64,000 nt of DNA from positions 3,016,383 through 3,080,382 of the forward strand of contig LNAC01000164.1 of NCBI GenBank assembly GCA_002007465.1, given 5' to 3'. A program made the translations under genes and the position numbers. The stretch comes from Ailurus styani. Its lineage: Eukaryota > Chordata > Mammalia > Carnivora > Ailuridae. The notes under the pieces are model-generated. The model ran no database searches. It was given only the letters and a program-made list of their open reading frames with translations, and was not told the DNA's origin. Below, piece after piece: positions 8,546 to 20,355 of the stretch. The first letter of the stretch is position 1. Each line of letters begins with the position of its first letter.

Positions 8546-10960
8546 CAGATATCTGCATAATCTTCTGGGAGAAAGTCTCTGAGGCTGATCCCTACCTACA
8601 GAGAAGGCTGGGCCCATAGGACCCTGGGAGTCATGAGGGTGGAGGGCAGTGGAAAGCAGGCATGGTGCCAAGATGCTTAGCTGGAACACCAAGGAAGCAG
8701 GGACCCTGGCCTCCACTGGGCCTCTCATTCCCCTCCCCTGGCCTCCCAGGGTCCTCTGTCCTCTGTCTGAGTCCTACAAGGAGTTCTCCCGCTGTCCCAG
8801 GCAGGCCCAGTGACCTTTCGCTCAAGTCTGCAAATATATTCTTGGCGAGTCTTGGAAATGAAATTGTGCTCAACATTTGTATAGGGCTTTTCTGCCGCCC
8901 AGCCCTTTACAGACATTAGCTAATTAAATGGAGGAGGAGCAGAAGGAGGAGGGCTTGGCCCCTGCAGTTGGGACTCTAGGCCCTCCTGACCTGGGAAGCT
9001 CTAGTCTCATTCCTCTCTCTTTTTCCTTTAAGGTTGGACTTCCTTTAAAGAGAAAGCACCTCCTGGGGAGTTGGCCATCGAGGCAGAAAGCAAGGAAGGA
9101 GGGAGTCTGGCAGTATGCGGAGTAGCTTAGTGTCTTCCTGAGGGCACAGTGTCCCACTGCTGGCTGTATCCAACAACCGGCTGGGTCTGAAAGTACAGTT
9201 ACAGGTCTGCCATGAACAGGTTGGCCACCTTCTCCCTCTCTGGAGGAGGGCAGGAGGACAGGCTCAGTAATTACAGCCAGAGCGGGTTATCAAATATCCT
9301 TCCCAGAGGGCTAAGGGACACAGGTACACAGATGTTTGGCCTCATCTAGGGGACAGGGCCGACAACTGAGACCACCCGCGAGTCACAAAACTGGACAGGA
9401 GTTCCTAGCCTGGAGAGAAGTGCACAAACCTCTGCCCCCCCCCAAAGCCCCCCCCACATGCTCTTCCTGGCCAGGAGGGTTGGAGGGGAGACATCCCAGG
9501 GTCAGTGGAATTTCTTGCACTGCCTGTGCCCCAATCTCAGACCCTGCCTGTGCCAGCAGTGAGTCCCGTAAGCGAGCTGCCCTCCAGTGGGCAGGAGGTC
9601 AATTCCCACCTGGGGAAGAGAAAAGGAGCAGGAGAGAAAGGGAGGGAGGGGAGAGACAGAGACAGAGAGAGACAGAGATGGCGATGTTAGACCAGGACTG
9701 AGGGGAAAAACCAAGAAAGAGAGAGACATCAGTTACAGAGACTGACTCAAGGAAGGAAGAGGCCATATTTCAGAGTAGGACTGTGAGAGAAAAAAACGAA
9801 GACTGAAGTAGAGAGGGAGGAAGAAATAGCTCCACAGGTAACAACAGTGACAGGAGGAAGGATTTCTTGGCACAGCCAGGGGCAGCCCGATGTCGGAATC
9901 TCCCAGGAACCCTGGAGAGCCCTACCTCTCCCTCTCTCCCACCCAAGGACAGCATCTGCAGGTGCCCACCTTGGATATATGTGGGCTCCTTCAGAGGCAG
10001 GTGTGCCTCCTCCTCCCTGGTCCCATCACAGGGACAAGAAGACTGAAGACTCCGCCCCTCTTCCCATGGTGAGTCCATCCCGCCCCCACCCACGCCTGCT
10101 CCTGCCTACCCTGATCTCATCAGTCAGCCTGGTACTGACTGGGGAGTCAGCAATTCCGGAGGCCCCGCCAAGTCCAGCAGAGGAGGGCCTGACCTCCCCT
10201 TACCATAATTATCTGTCTCATAAAAAATAGGCAGTGAACTTCATAAAACCAATTAAGATTTCAGGGCCAGGGTACAGGTGCAAGCAGAAGTCCAAGCAGC
10301 TCTGGCAACAGCGAGACCAAGTCCAAGGGCAGAGCAGCCTGGCAGCTCCCTCCCTTCAGGCCCAGCCCCAAAGGCTACAGGGCTCCTGCCAATGCCAATG
10401 CCGAAGAAGAAGTTCAGGTTAGACCCGAGAAAGGACTGCCTGGTTGGCTGGAAGGGGCAGTGAACCCTGGGATGGTTTCTTCCCTTTTGTGACAGGCAGC
10501 TCAGTAGAGCCTGGTTTCTCTTTCTGCAGCCCTCTCTGGTTTCAGAAAACCTCAAGAGCTTCCCACCAAGTTACCAAGGCAACCGCAGCCCTGCAGGATT
10601 CACAGTGACAATGGAGAGAAAGCAGAGATTGACACGAGCCCCACATCTCGTGGGGAGCAGGAAGGTAGAGGCTTCAGACCAGAGCCAACATGTCCTGCAT
10701 CCCTGCTCAAGGGACTGTTCTCCCGCAGTTTGTGAGCCGACACAGCCCAGTCCCAGGTGGGTGAGAAGGGAACATTAAAGCTTCCCTCAGGTCAGGTGGG
10801 AAGGGGCAGGATCGCTCCCACAGCTTCCCATGATGGCAGATTTGCAGCTTCCGGCCTTGCTTTCAAAGGCCAGTGGGATTCTCTTCTATAAGCACCTGTG
10901 CTCTCCAGGATGGCCCCCTGGGGAGACAGTGCGGCCTAGGGATCAGGACCTCAAGCTGCT
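8546..10960. other. unique DNA, GC-moderate
   Basis: No supported gene. A short reversed MIR-like piece lies at 8865-8930 (TTTACAGACATTAGCTAATT). There are C runs at 9436-9456 and GA-rich DNA at 9620-9730. An RFX X-box-like palindrome lies at 10570 and a possible 37-base exon at 10032; see the findings. AT-rich 10195-10260 contains TAATTATC and CCAATTAAG motifs. Confidence 0.5.
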
Positions 10961-10964
10961 ATGG

Positions 10965-11108
10965 ATTCAGAAATGAGTTTGGGTCTTGGTTTGGTCATTC
11001 TCTGAAATCCTATCACCTTGGGCTAGTCACCTCTATCTCAGTCTTGGTTTCCTTAGCTGAAAATGGGGATAATATGAGGGAATCATCAGGATTTAAAAAT
11101 ATCATACA
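10965..11108 (+). mobile_element. MIR, left part
   Basis: It follows the MIR order: GGTTTGGTCATTC, CCTTGGGCTAGTCACCTC, then TTAGCTGAAAATGGGGATAA. It is split by the SINEC on its right and resumes around 11310-11345 with GGGGCCTGGCACTGGATCAG. Confidence 0.75.
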
Positions 11109-11305
11109 GGGGCACCTAGGTGGCTCACTCATTAAGCATCTGCCTTCGGCTCTGGTCATGATCCCAGGGTCCTGGGATTGAGCCCCACATCGGGCTCCCT
11201 GCTCTTCGGGAAGCCTGCTTCTCCCTCTCTCACTCCCCCGGCTTGTGTATCCCTCTCTTGCTGTGTTTCTCTCTATCAAATAAATAAATAAAATCTTAAA
11301 AAAAA
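11109..11305 (+). mobile_element. SINEC inside a MIR
   Basis: GGGGCACCTAGGTGGCTCA head, box B GGGATTGAGCCCC, (AAAT)n and A tail. Flanked by a short imperfect duplication (ATATCATAC / AATCATATA). It interrupts the MIR and is therefore younger. Confidence 0.93.
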
Positions 11306-11414
11306 TCATATATATGATATGCTTACACGGGGCCTGGCACTGGATCAGTATAAAAAAATTAAAACTGTTAAAATTTTCTCATTAATATTACTCTTTTAAT
11401 TTTTATTACCAATA

Positions 11415-11538
11415 AGTGCATGCCTTGTTTACTCATCTGTAAAATAGGGATCACCGTTCAATGAGTCATGTGAAGATTATACAAGGCAGAACATGTGAAA
11501 TGCTTAGACCAATACTTTTCCCATAGAAAGTGCTCATT
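11415..11538 (+). mobile_element. MIR, central to 3' part
   Basis: TTTACTCATCTGTAAAATAG and AAGATTATACAAGGCAGAAC lead into AAATGCTTAGACCAATACTT and AAAGTGCTCATTGAATAGG, the MIR core to tail order. A young SINEC cuts it at its 3' end. Confidence 0.8.
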
Positions 11539-11552
11539 GAATAGGAGCTGTT

Positions 11553-11758
11553 TTTTTTTTTTTAAAGATTTTATTTATTTATTTGACACACAGAGAGAAA
11601 TTACAAGTAGGCAGAGAAGCAGGCAGAGAGACAGGAGAGAGGAGGAAGCAGGCTCCCTGCTGAGCAGAGAGCCTGATGCAGGCCTCGATCCCAGGACGCT
11701 GAGATCATGACCTGAGCCGAAAGCAGAGGCTTTAACCCACTGAGCCACCCAGGCGCCC
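11553..11758 (-). mobile_element. young SINEC, minus
   Basis: It carries GAAATTACAAGTAGGCAGAG and GCAGAGGCTTTAACCCACTG, the marks of the young subfamily. The exact 14-base target duplication GAATAGGAGCTGTT lies at 11539-11552 and 11759-11772, so the insertion is recent. Confidence 0.97.
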
Positions 11759-11772
11759 GAATAGGAGCTGTT

Positions 11773-14612
11773 ATTTTGATTCCTGCATCTCTCTTCTTCC
11801 CCCACAGCCTCAGATTATGTATTGAGGAGCCATTACTGATCTGGCCCAGACTCTTAGTTCCCTAAGCAGCAGAGACTGAAAACCGCCGGGAGTGGGGGGT
11901 GGTCATTCCTAAGGGCCAAGCCAGAGAACGCTCCACTCGATTCTGGACCAGAAATGACTTTGACGTCTGTATTCTCTCATTTCTGGCTCAGGAGCCTGAG
12001 CTTCTTCGAGCAGACTGATGTCCTGCTAATGCCTAGCATCCTGCAGAAAAGGAGTAATGGGTCATTGAGAACGGAAAAAAGTTTTGTCTATACACAGAGG
12101 GTCAGGTGCCCAGCTGAGGGAGGGGACACAAGGGCGTGGATGAGAGGACCACGTGGGTGGGGCTCCAATGCCTCTTCAAGGCTCCTGTCTTTCTTCCTTT
12201 GGTCCAGCTGAGGTCTCATTTCTGTGAGGAGTTCTCAGCTACGGCTAAGCAACCGCAGACCGCTCCCCAAGCCTAACTATCTTCCTCCCTGAAAACACCC
12301 ATAGGCCTCCAGGGGCCAGTCACACACACTTCTCACCTCTGCGACCTATGAGTAGGCTAATTTGTGATGCAGCCTTCGTCGTGTGGGCCACTTCCACACA
12401 TGGTCTGACAGTGTGAATTGCACAGGTAGCTGTCCCAGGGGCCTCCAGGGTGTGTCACAAGTTAAACGGTGGGCTACAACTTAAGGTGAAATCTCAGGGA
12501 GTGTCCCGGTTGACAGAGCTGGGAGACACAGGGAAAAGGCTCCGTGCAAACTATGGGATTTGCTTCTCTGTAGATTTTCAAAGAAGGCCCCATCCTGAAC
12601 CTCTGCTGCCCTGGAGAGCTTGACAGTGAATGCCTCTGTGGGCGTGGGCTGGGGCTATCAGGACCCCTAAGACATTGGGGAAAGCGAGGCAGTTCTCATG
12701 CTAGACCCAGCCAGGGCCTCTCACACTGTCTTTGTCTTTCTCTCCCCCTTCCCCTCTTCCTCAGTATTCTGGAAGACCTATTACTATAATGTTCCCAGCA
12801 ACCTCGAGGCCTTGAGGGATGAGGTGGGGCTCCTGCAGAGCCAGACTCTAGGAAGAAGCAATGATGCCAGGTTCTGATGTGAGAAACCAGGTCTGAGGAT
12901 GACTCAGTCATGTCCTCCCCCAGAATAAATTCACAGACTCAGGCCTGTGTCCTCAACTCTGCTGGCAACAAAGCTTTTGTCTCCAGCCCAAAGATCCTGT
13001 CTTCCACACCAGTCACCAGGCCCGGACTCTCCCCTCATTGTTCGGAGAGAGAAAACTTGGAGCTGCTAGAAGCCAAAGGCCAGGCTTTTCTTCTGGGGCT
13101 GTGTAACCTGATGCAGGTATCACCCTCCTTGTGCCCATAAATCAGTGCCCCCATAGGGCCTGTTACTGGAAAGGAGGAAGTTCAGACTGTTGGTGGCTTT
13201 GGGATGACTGGTTGGGGGGGGGGTGAGGAAATCTGAGGGACACAACTGGGAAAAAAGCAGGAGCTGGGCCTTGGGAAGCAGCCTCCTTCCAGGGTTTCCT
13301 TGAGGGCAGCTGCTGCCCAGAAAGCCCCTGGTCAGCGCAGGGTTAGGAATGTGCCACACCCCTGCTCAGTACTTCCTGCCTCACCCCATCTCTATCCGCC
13401 TCCTAGATAGGTCCAGGAACAGTCACAGAGGACGGTTAGCTCTGGAAGAGAAAAAAGTTGTTTGTTTCTGTTTTCTCTCCCTAATGAAGAGCCTAGTGGG
13501 CAGGACATGGGCAACTGATTAATCTGGAAGTCATTCTGAAGAAAATTAAGCTCCCCAAAGATAGCCAAACCAGGGTCAGCTGCTGGGGACTGGTGAGAGG
13601 CAAGAGTTATACTGTCCCCAAACTGGGACCCACCTGGCCTTGGTCATGGTTCCTGGAGGGAGACCTGCCCTACTAGCTGATCTCTTCAAGACAGAAGTCA
13701 GATTTCTTCCAGCCCAGGGAGGCTCAGGGACAAGCTAGAAAAGCCTCTTTCTCAAGTTTCTGTCTCTCCCTGCTAGAAAAAGATTGCTTCCAGTTCCCAG
13801 AGGGCCTGCCCTACTCACCCTCAGACTGACAAGTGGACAGGCAAAATTTCCCGTGTTCTCAAAGTCCAGGCTAAAGGCAGCAGCCCAAAATCCTCTCGTT
13901 GGGACGACCCAGGAGCGCCCCCTGCTGTCTGCTTTGGCTGAAGCCAGTTGAGAGCTGGACGAAGGAAGGAGTATTAAAGCAGATCATAGTGGCCCCAGCA
14001 GAAGGGGCCATGCTATATGTTGCCTCCTCTATACACTGCCAGAGCCTGAATCAGAGCTGGACTTCCTTAGTGGTCTCTGAAGAGGGGAATTACCTGAGAA
14101 CTGTTGACCGGGGCAAGGACACATGGGTACCCTGCAGCCTGGTGTCTGGGCACACACCCAGAGCTCTGAGGAAGCCGTCCAGTTTGCAGGTGTTCCTGGC
14201 TTCAGGAGAAAAGTCATGTTCTGTAGCAAAATCAGTGGCCTCCTCTGAGCCTCAAGAGAGAAGAGGTTGTACCATACTCAGTTTATCATCTTAGTGAGTG
14301 TGTGGTGGTGGTGGGGTCTCTGCCAGCCTTGGGGAGCAAAGAAGAGAACCCACTTCTCCCCAGCAACTAACTCCCCCAGGTGCCAGTGGGACATGTCCAA
14401 ATTTACCATTGATTATACAGATAACAATAGCTGTTTCCAAAAGGACCTCTGGTTCCATGTCTGCAAGCTCGGGGGAGAATTGAAGATTCTTCTGGTCTCT
14501 TGAGCCCCAATATTCTATGAGCCTATAGGATTCTACAGCCCGTCCCCAGTAGCTGTCTTCTCTCCCAACCACACACCAATTCCTGCTCCCAGTTCTTCCT
14601 TTAATCTGATTT
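11773..14612. other. unique DNA
   Basis: No supported gene. An AP-1 site sits in the 11-base palindrome TGACTCAGTCA at 12900-12910. A good CTCF-like site lies at 13913-13931. A poly-G run of ten lies at 13215-13225. The AT-rich piece 13440-13570 with CTGATTAATC looks unlike its surroundings and may be conserved. Confidence 0.5.
13913..13931 (-). promoter_or_regulatory. CTCF-type motif
   Basis: GAGCGCCCCCTGCTGTCTG closely follows the reverse complement of the CTCF core (GCAGGGGGCGCT with flanks). It is in unique DNA, not in a SINE. By the usual convention it points left. Confidence 0.45.
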
Positions 14613-14626
14613 AAACTCCTTTTCCT

Positions 14627-14840
14627 GGGGCGCCTGGGTGGCTCAGTGGGTTAAAGCCTCTGCCTTCAGCTCAGGTCATGATCTCAGGGTCCTGGGATTG
14701 AGCCCCGCATCGGGCTCCCTGCTCAGCGGGGAGCCTGCTTGCTCCTCTCTCTGCCTGCCTCTCTGCTTACTTGTAATCTCTCTCGCTCTCTCTGTCAAAC
14801 AAATAAATAAAATCTTTAAAAAAAACACACACACACAAAA
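14627..14840 (+). mobile_element. young SINEC
   Basis: GTTAAAGCCTCTGCCTTCAG head, CTTACTTGTAATCTCTCTCG body, AAATAAATAAAATC and a tail of A with a CACACACA insert. Target duplication AACTCCTTTTCCT (14614-14626), copy AACTCCTCGTCCT (14841-14853). Confidence 0.96.
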
Positions 14841-14853
14841 AACTCCTCGTCCT

Positions 14854-15054
14854 GGGACACCCGGGTGGCTCAGTTGGTTAGGCATCCGACTTCGGCTCAG
14901 GTCATGATCCCAGGGTCCTAGGATCGAGCCCCATTTCGGGCTCCTTATTCAGTGGGGAGTCTGCTTCTCCCATTCCCTCTGCCTGTGCGTGTGCGCACTC
15001 GCTCTCTCTCTCTCTCTCAAATAAATAAGTAAAATCTTAAAACAAACAAACAAA
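14854..15054 (+). mobile_element. SINEC, tandem neighbour
   Basis: A second SINEC begins at once after the target copy of the first. It is of a different subfamily (GGTTAGGCATCCGACTTCGG) and its tail is (AAAC)n. The right flank AACTCATCTTA again resembles the shared target site, so both insertions used the same spot. Confidence 0.94.
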
Positions 15055-16539
15055 CTCATCTTACATCCTAAATAGTGGCAGCTAGAAGGGGGGAGGGGGG
15101 TGTTCTTTCAACACTTCCCATTTTCCAGGGGAAAAGACAGGGAAAGAGACAGGACTTGGAGAAATTGGTGGAAGAGGTAGAAGCAAGATTAGGGAATGGA
15201 GAGATGATCAAGACCCAGCAAATATTTGGAAGAAACCATCTGCTGGGCTGGAGAGGTGGGGAACAAGCCTCAGCATTTACTCTAGTCATTCTCCCTCTAA
15301 ACATTTCATAGCTGCATCTCTGTGCACATGCGGAATGTAGGTGTGAGTGCACACACACCTACACACACACCCGTGGGTTGTGGGGAAGGCCTGGCTGTGT
15401 GGGGGGCTGGAGGGGGCAGCAGTCCTCTCTTGGCCCAGAGAGTTCTGCCCCCACCTGCATAATTATCTTCCCCTCATGCCTCCCCCCTACCTCCCAGCCT
15501 CCAAGCCTTACAGCACTAGGTGTTTGTGCTTTCAAAACAGCTCCCTCTCTGAGTGCTACCTCCAGGAAGTGCTGAGCTGTTCAAATGGGGGGGCGGAATT
15601 GGAAGGGAGGAGAACCAGTTCTCTTTTAGAGTACCACCCCATCAAACAGTCCTCCTTTCCTCTCCTCTGCCCTAACTACCTCTTTGATCACTCCAACAAC
15701 AGCTGCAAAACCAGCCCTCCTCACCCTGAGCGGTGGGCTGCAGGGGTTTGCCTACTTCCCGGGGCAGGAAACAGCTGGGCCTGGGGGGTCTGGGGGAGCA
15801 GCATTCCCAGCAATGCCAATACCCTCTGCCTCCCTCCCCTTCTGCTAGTTACAGAACAGAAGGGAAAGAAAGCCCTCACAGTCAATCCCTACAGACACTA
15901 TGCACTTTGTAGTCACCCTAACTCCCGCAAATCCCTACCAGGCTGCTATCAACCCTGTCCTCCCAAGGTAGCCTTTATTCCCCAGACCTTGGAAAGTCAC
16001 TCCAGGCTATCTCGTCCTGAAAGACAGATCTGCTCTTGGAATGGAGGGAGACAGTGATGAATTCGCCCACACACTAGCAACGTACTTCCATTAACTCTTA
16101 TGTCCAAATAATTTCTTTAAATCACCAACGATGAGGCCGGGGGAGGGGAAGGAAAGTCTGTGACATCAATCTTTGGTGGGGATTCCTTCTTCAGACCCAG
16201 CCAGAGCCAGGCAGGAAAAAAGCCCTGCAGACACACACACTCTTGGGCCTTCCAGGGCAAAGCAATGGAAATGAGACTTTACCTCCCCACCCTACCCCCA
16301 CCACCCCACAGTGCCTCCTCTGGCCTAAGTTCTTCCCACCCACCCTCTACCTTGGGTCTTTGGAAAAACCACACAGATATGGGATCACGGTAACCCTTCC
16401 TGAAAGTTTCAGGGCTCTGGCTGCCCCTGGCAGGATGGGGCTGCCTCTTGGGGGCATCCTGACCCCTCAGGCAGACAAGAGAGCATCTCCTGTGTGACCA
16501 GCATCCTGGGGGACCCAAAGGGACAGAGCACAAAAAGGA
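15055..16539. other. unique DNA, C-rich
   Basis: No supported gene. The longest open frame of the window, 236 codons on the plus strand (15347-16057), lies here. It starts in a CACACA tract, is rich in Ser, Pro and Cys and shows no domain or family resemblance, so I do not call it. 16075-16130 is AT-rich with TAATTTCTTTAAAT and may be conserved. Confidence 0.5.
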
Positions 16540-16720
16540 TAACTAAGATCTGTACCGCAGTTTCTGGGTTACTTCATCCTTCTCAAATTATCCTACTTAA
16601 TGCCCTTATTTTACAGATGAGGCAGTGGAGACCCAGAGCAGTCAATGTGCCAAAGCTAGCAGCTAGAAAAGGGACAGATCTGAGTCAAGCACAAGTCTTC
16701 CACCTCTATGGCCTGCTACA
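16540..16720 (-). mobile_element. MIR SINE
   Basis: TTTTACAGATGAGGCAGTGG, then CAGTCAATGTGCCAAAGCTA and AGGGACAGATCTGAGTCAAG follow the reversed MIR sequence. Confidence 0.8.
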
Positions 16721-17081
16721 GGCAGATTACATCCTCGTAGAAAAGGGGGCCAGGAAGCAGGTGACATTTCAGTTGCTAAGTGTGCCTACCTACCCTTGGC
16801 TCTAGAACACAGGATCATCAGCTCAGACCTACAGTTCTAGCCGCTGCCCTGCTTATCCTGCCTGCTTGGAAGCCAGCCTCCAGCTGGGAGGTTCCTATCT
16901 TGGGGATGGGTCAGGTGGGGCCCCAAAGGCAGAGGGGACGCTGGTGTTTCTCCAGGGCCCAGGAGCAGGAGAGGGGATGAGACAGGCAGGTGGGCTTAGA
17001 CAGGCCATGTGGGGGGCTGGGCTGCAGGAAAAGCATGCGTACACGTGGCCTGGTGGAAACACGGCTCTGCCCATTTGGTGA
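16721..17081. other. unique DNA
   Basis: Nothing recognised; GC-rich with short open frames in several frames. Confidence 0.5.
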
Positions 17082-17094
17082 CTTGAATGCTTTC

Positions 17095-17301
17095 TTTTTT
17101 TTTTTTTTTTTTTTTTTTAAAGATTTTATTTATTTATTTGACATACAGAGAGAGATTACAAGTAGGCAGAGAGAGGCAGGGAGAGGAGAAAGCAGGCTCC
17201 CTGCTGAGCAGAGAGCCCAATGCGGGCCTCGATCCCAGGACGCTGAGATCATGACCTGAGCCGAAAGCAGAGGCTTTAACCCACTGAGCCACCCAGGCAC
17301 C
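17095..17301 (-). mobile_element. young SINEC, minus
   Basis: A long T run, AGATTTTATTTATTTATTTG, GAGATTACAAGTAGGCAGAG and GGCTTTAACCCACTGAGCCA mark a young full-length copy. The 13-base target duplication CTTGAATGCTTTC at 17082-17094 and 17302-17314 is exact. Confidence 0.97.
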
Positions 17302-17314
17302 CTTGAATGCTTTC

Positions 17315-17990
17315 CCTTCATCAATTCTCCCCCTGGCTCCCCAAATTGCCTGCTTCAGATGTGATTCTTTCCAAATGGACATCCCCCCACCGCACCCCCC
17401 GATGAAGGGACTGGAATGTGGAGGGAGGCTGAGGACTGATTACTAACATCACAGTCTTCTTCCAGCAGCAGCAGGCTGGGGAGCTGGCGGCCCAGACCAC
17501 AACAGGAGCAGCTTGTGATGTTCTGTTCCAGCAGATTGGAGAGAGTTTCCCATGGCTCAGACCTGAGGCTGAGGAGCCAGGACAGGCAAAGCAAGAAAGA
17601 GGAGGCCCCCAAGCTCTTGGCCAGCCAGCCAGCTTACTGGTGGCCTGGAATACAGATGCCTGTAGGAGTTCTCCCTGTCTGGAAGGAGTGAAGTCAGCAT
17701 TATCCAGACCCGTGATTCTGATGGCTCCTGGGGCTCACTCAGTGTTGAGTTTCCCATTAAAGGTGTCAACCTGTCCTAGCCCCTGAAGTTCCAAGAAATA
17801 AGGGGAGGGTGGGCATGAATGAGTCGCTGGCCCTTGCTGGCTCCCTTCATGCCTCTTAATAACAGAGACTCAGCTCCTCTCTCAAGTGTTTCATTGAAGG
17901 GGTGTGTGTATGTGGGTGGGGGGATCTTTGCCTCCTAGCATCTTGTGGAGCTGCCAAAAGTCTGTGTTATCTAGTAGGACCAAAAGCATC
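17315..17990. other. unique DNA
   Basis: No gene or old repeat recognised. Confidence 0.5.
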
Positions 17991-18004
17991 AAGAGATGTT
18001 AAGA

Positions 18005-18208
18005 TGGGCGCCTGGGTGGCTCAGTGGGTTAAAGCCTCTGCTTTCGGCTCAGGTCATGATCTCAGCGTCCTGGGATCGAGGCCCGCATCGGGCTCTCTGC
18101 TCGGCAGGGAGCCTGCTTCCTCCTCTCCCTGTCTCTCTGCCTGCCTCTCTGCCTACTTGTAATCTCTCTCTCTGTGTCAAATAAATAAATAAAATCTTTA
18201 AAAAAAAA
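18005..18208 (+). mobile_element. young SINEC
   Basis: Full-length copy with GTTAAAGCCTCTGCTTTCGG head and TACTTGTAATCTCTCTCTCT body. The 14-base target duplication AAGAGATGTTAAGA at 17991-18004 and 18209-18222 is exact. Confidence 0.98.
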
Positions 18209-18222
18209 AAGAGATGTTAAGA

Positions 18223-19378
18223 AAAGCAAGAGAGAAATACTTTGAGATTGGATTCAAGGCATGGCCTTCTATCTAGGAATATTATCTGGTCACCCTTAAA
18301 TGAAGGTACTCTAAATTGTTCCCCTGTGGATCAAAGCCACAGAACCCAAACTCTTCAAGAGTGGCTGCAGAAGGAGCAGCAACACAGAACCACAGAGTTT
18401 TAGAGCTAAATAATCCTCAAGGATTACCTAAACACCTGGCCAAAGGCCCTCACCACCTGTTTGGGGACAGAACAAAGTATGGGCTTTTGGATTTTGAAGG
18501 GGAAAGCAGGTGGTATGGAAGAGAGACTTTCATGCATAGGGGTACTCAATGAATGTTGGATGAGGGTCAATGGTATAGGAATGTGTTTCCGAAGGAGTCC
18601 ACTGTCCTCTAATGTGAAGAGAGAGAAGGCTAGACTAAGATTGGACGGTCTTGCCATTTCAGTCAAGGTGATCAGAGAGCCTACTGCATATGGCATGTCT
18701 ACCAAAATGGAGGTGGGAGGACAGGTTACTATTAGATGGGCTTCCTACACTGGCATGAACCATTCTCAGGACACCTCTGAGCCTATTTGGGCCCTGATCT
18801 TTGTCTAGACACTTCCTCTCCAGCTGAGGCTGGGAAGCTGGTGCAGACACCCACAACCTCACTCTTCAGAGTGCTGCCATTAAGAAGCCTGATTAGCAGA
18901 ACCCCATGCCGGGCAGCTAATGGGTTGGAGACATTAAGCATAAATGGTTTCCCAGACATCGGCATGAGCAGAGAGCTCGGGAAGAAACAAATATTTTAAT
19001 TTCTAAGAAACACAAGTGTAGGAAGGAAGGGAGTTCCCTCTGTTTACTCTGGATCTATTGCCCTCCCAGCTTCCACCTGCAACAGTTCCTGCAATTCTCA
19101 GGTCTAGGGATTCCCTGTCCAAGGCAGGAGGGGCTGTGGCAGGCAGAGGACAGATCTTCACTCACCCAGCCGCATGGCAATGGAAGAGATTCTCAAAGAT
19201 TTACAGGGAGGGAGATTCCTGGGTCTGAGTTGGCTATAACCCCAACGGTCAGGAAATCCTTGAACTAATCTTGTGATGAGTCAAGGCCAATTTCTCTGTG
19301 GTCGAAGAATGGGGGGAAATGACTCGAGTGGGATATCAGGGATGGGACACCTTTAGACCTAAAGTAGTTGCTCGAGGG
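18223..19378. other. unique DNA with a MIR-like piece
   Basis: CAGAGTTTTAGAGCTAAATA (18388-18407) resembles the start of a MIR-related repeat family. 18820-19010 contains GCTAATGGGTTGGAGACATT and AATATTTTAATTTC, is AT-rich for its surroundings and may be a conserved noncoding element. No gene supported. Confidence 0.45.
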
Positions 19379-19564
19379 CAGTGGTTCTTCCAACATGGGT
19401 GGGACCAGTAGCATCAACATCATCTGAGAACTTGTTATAAATGTAAATTCTCAGGCTCTACCCAGACCTACTGAATTAGTCAATTCTGGATGTGACAACT
19501 TATAATCTTATTTTAATAAGCCCTCCAAGTGGTCCCAATGTGTGTTTAATTTTGAGAACTACTG
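19379..19564 (+). mobile_element. MER5A-like hAT-Charlie MITE
   Basis: Terminal inverted repeats CAGTGGTTCT (19379-19388) and AGAACTACTG (19555-19564) enclose TCAACATCATCTGAGAACTT, CAGACCTACTGAATTAG and TTTTAATAAGCCCTCCAAGT. This is the known order of the short non-coding MER5A element. A degenerate 8-base target site flanks it (CTCGAGGG / CTCTTGGC, five of eight equal). Confidence 0.9.
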
Positions 19565-20239
19565 CTCTTGGCTCTACCTCAGATAGAAGGGGAATGTCAA
19601 GGCAAAGAAGAATTAGGAGAGGACGCAACAAGCAGCCTCATTCAACGGGGAAAATAAATAAATAAATAACTTTCCCAACGTGGAAACCCAAAGTCAGGCC
19701 TCCTCTGATCTCTCAGCCTGTAAATGTCACAGCAGTGGCTAAATGGCCCTACACGGAGGAGTCTGGGGAAGATAACTAACCCTGACCCTTCACATTTTGC
19801 CAAGGGCAGGAAAGGATCATGGAACAATCATTTCAGGTAATACATCTCCTACTCAACTCCTCTAACCTACCTTTTCCTCCAGCTGGGCCCCTTCAAGACT
19901 TCCATCCCTCCCCACCACCTCCCTAGACCTCTGGCCACCCCATTCACCTCGTGTCTTTTTCCCTCATCCAGTGAATGAGAACTGGTTCAAATAGTTTTGT
20001 AAGCATACCAATAGTGAGACCCTACTCCGGGGAGTAAGACAAAGAAGCCCACCATAACCTACAGCTATAACCTATAAAGGGGCAGCCTTTCTTCATATCC
20101 TCGCCTCTGTCTCCATCTAGGCCACACCATAAAGACAAAGAAGAGCTACTCTTTCCATGACCTTTTATACCATACATGAATGGTCATACTTGAAAAAAAA
20201 AAAAGAGAGAGAGACAAAATTGAGGCTCCTAACCAACCT
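19565..20239. other. unique DNA
   Basis: It contains (AAAT)n at 19651-19670 and an A run near 20193. No gene seen. Confidence 0.5.
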
Positions 20240-20355
20240 GTAAGTTTCCTGATGGCCCGATCTGGTATATAGCTCATTCTCCCATTCATATTTTCCATAC
20301 TAGATACCTAACACACTAGATGCCTAACGAATATTTGGGAAATTGAACTGAAGAA
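20240..20355 (+). mobile_element. L2 3' end
   Basis: TGTAAGTTTCCTGATGGCCC, then ACTAGATGCCTAACGAATAT, TTGGGAAATTGAACTGAA: the L2 3' end with its typical closing phrase. Confidence 0.7.

Noticed and set aside
15347..16057. Longest open frame, 236 codons, plus strand
   Set aside because: It begins in a CACACA tract, has no domain, signal peptide or familiar motif, and the composition is that of GC-rich noncoding DNA. A long frame of this size is expected by chance in such DNA.
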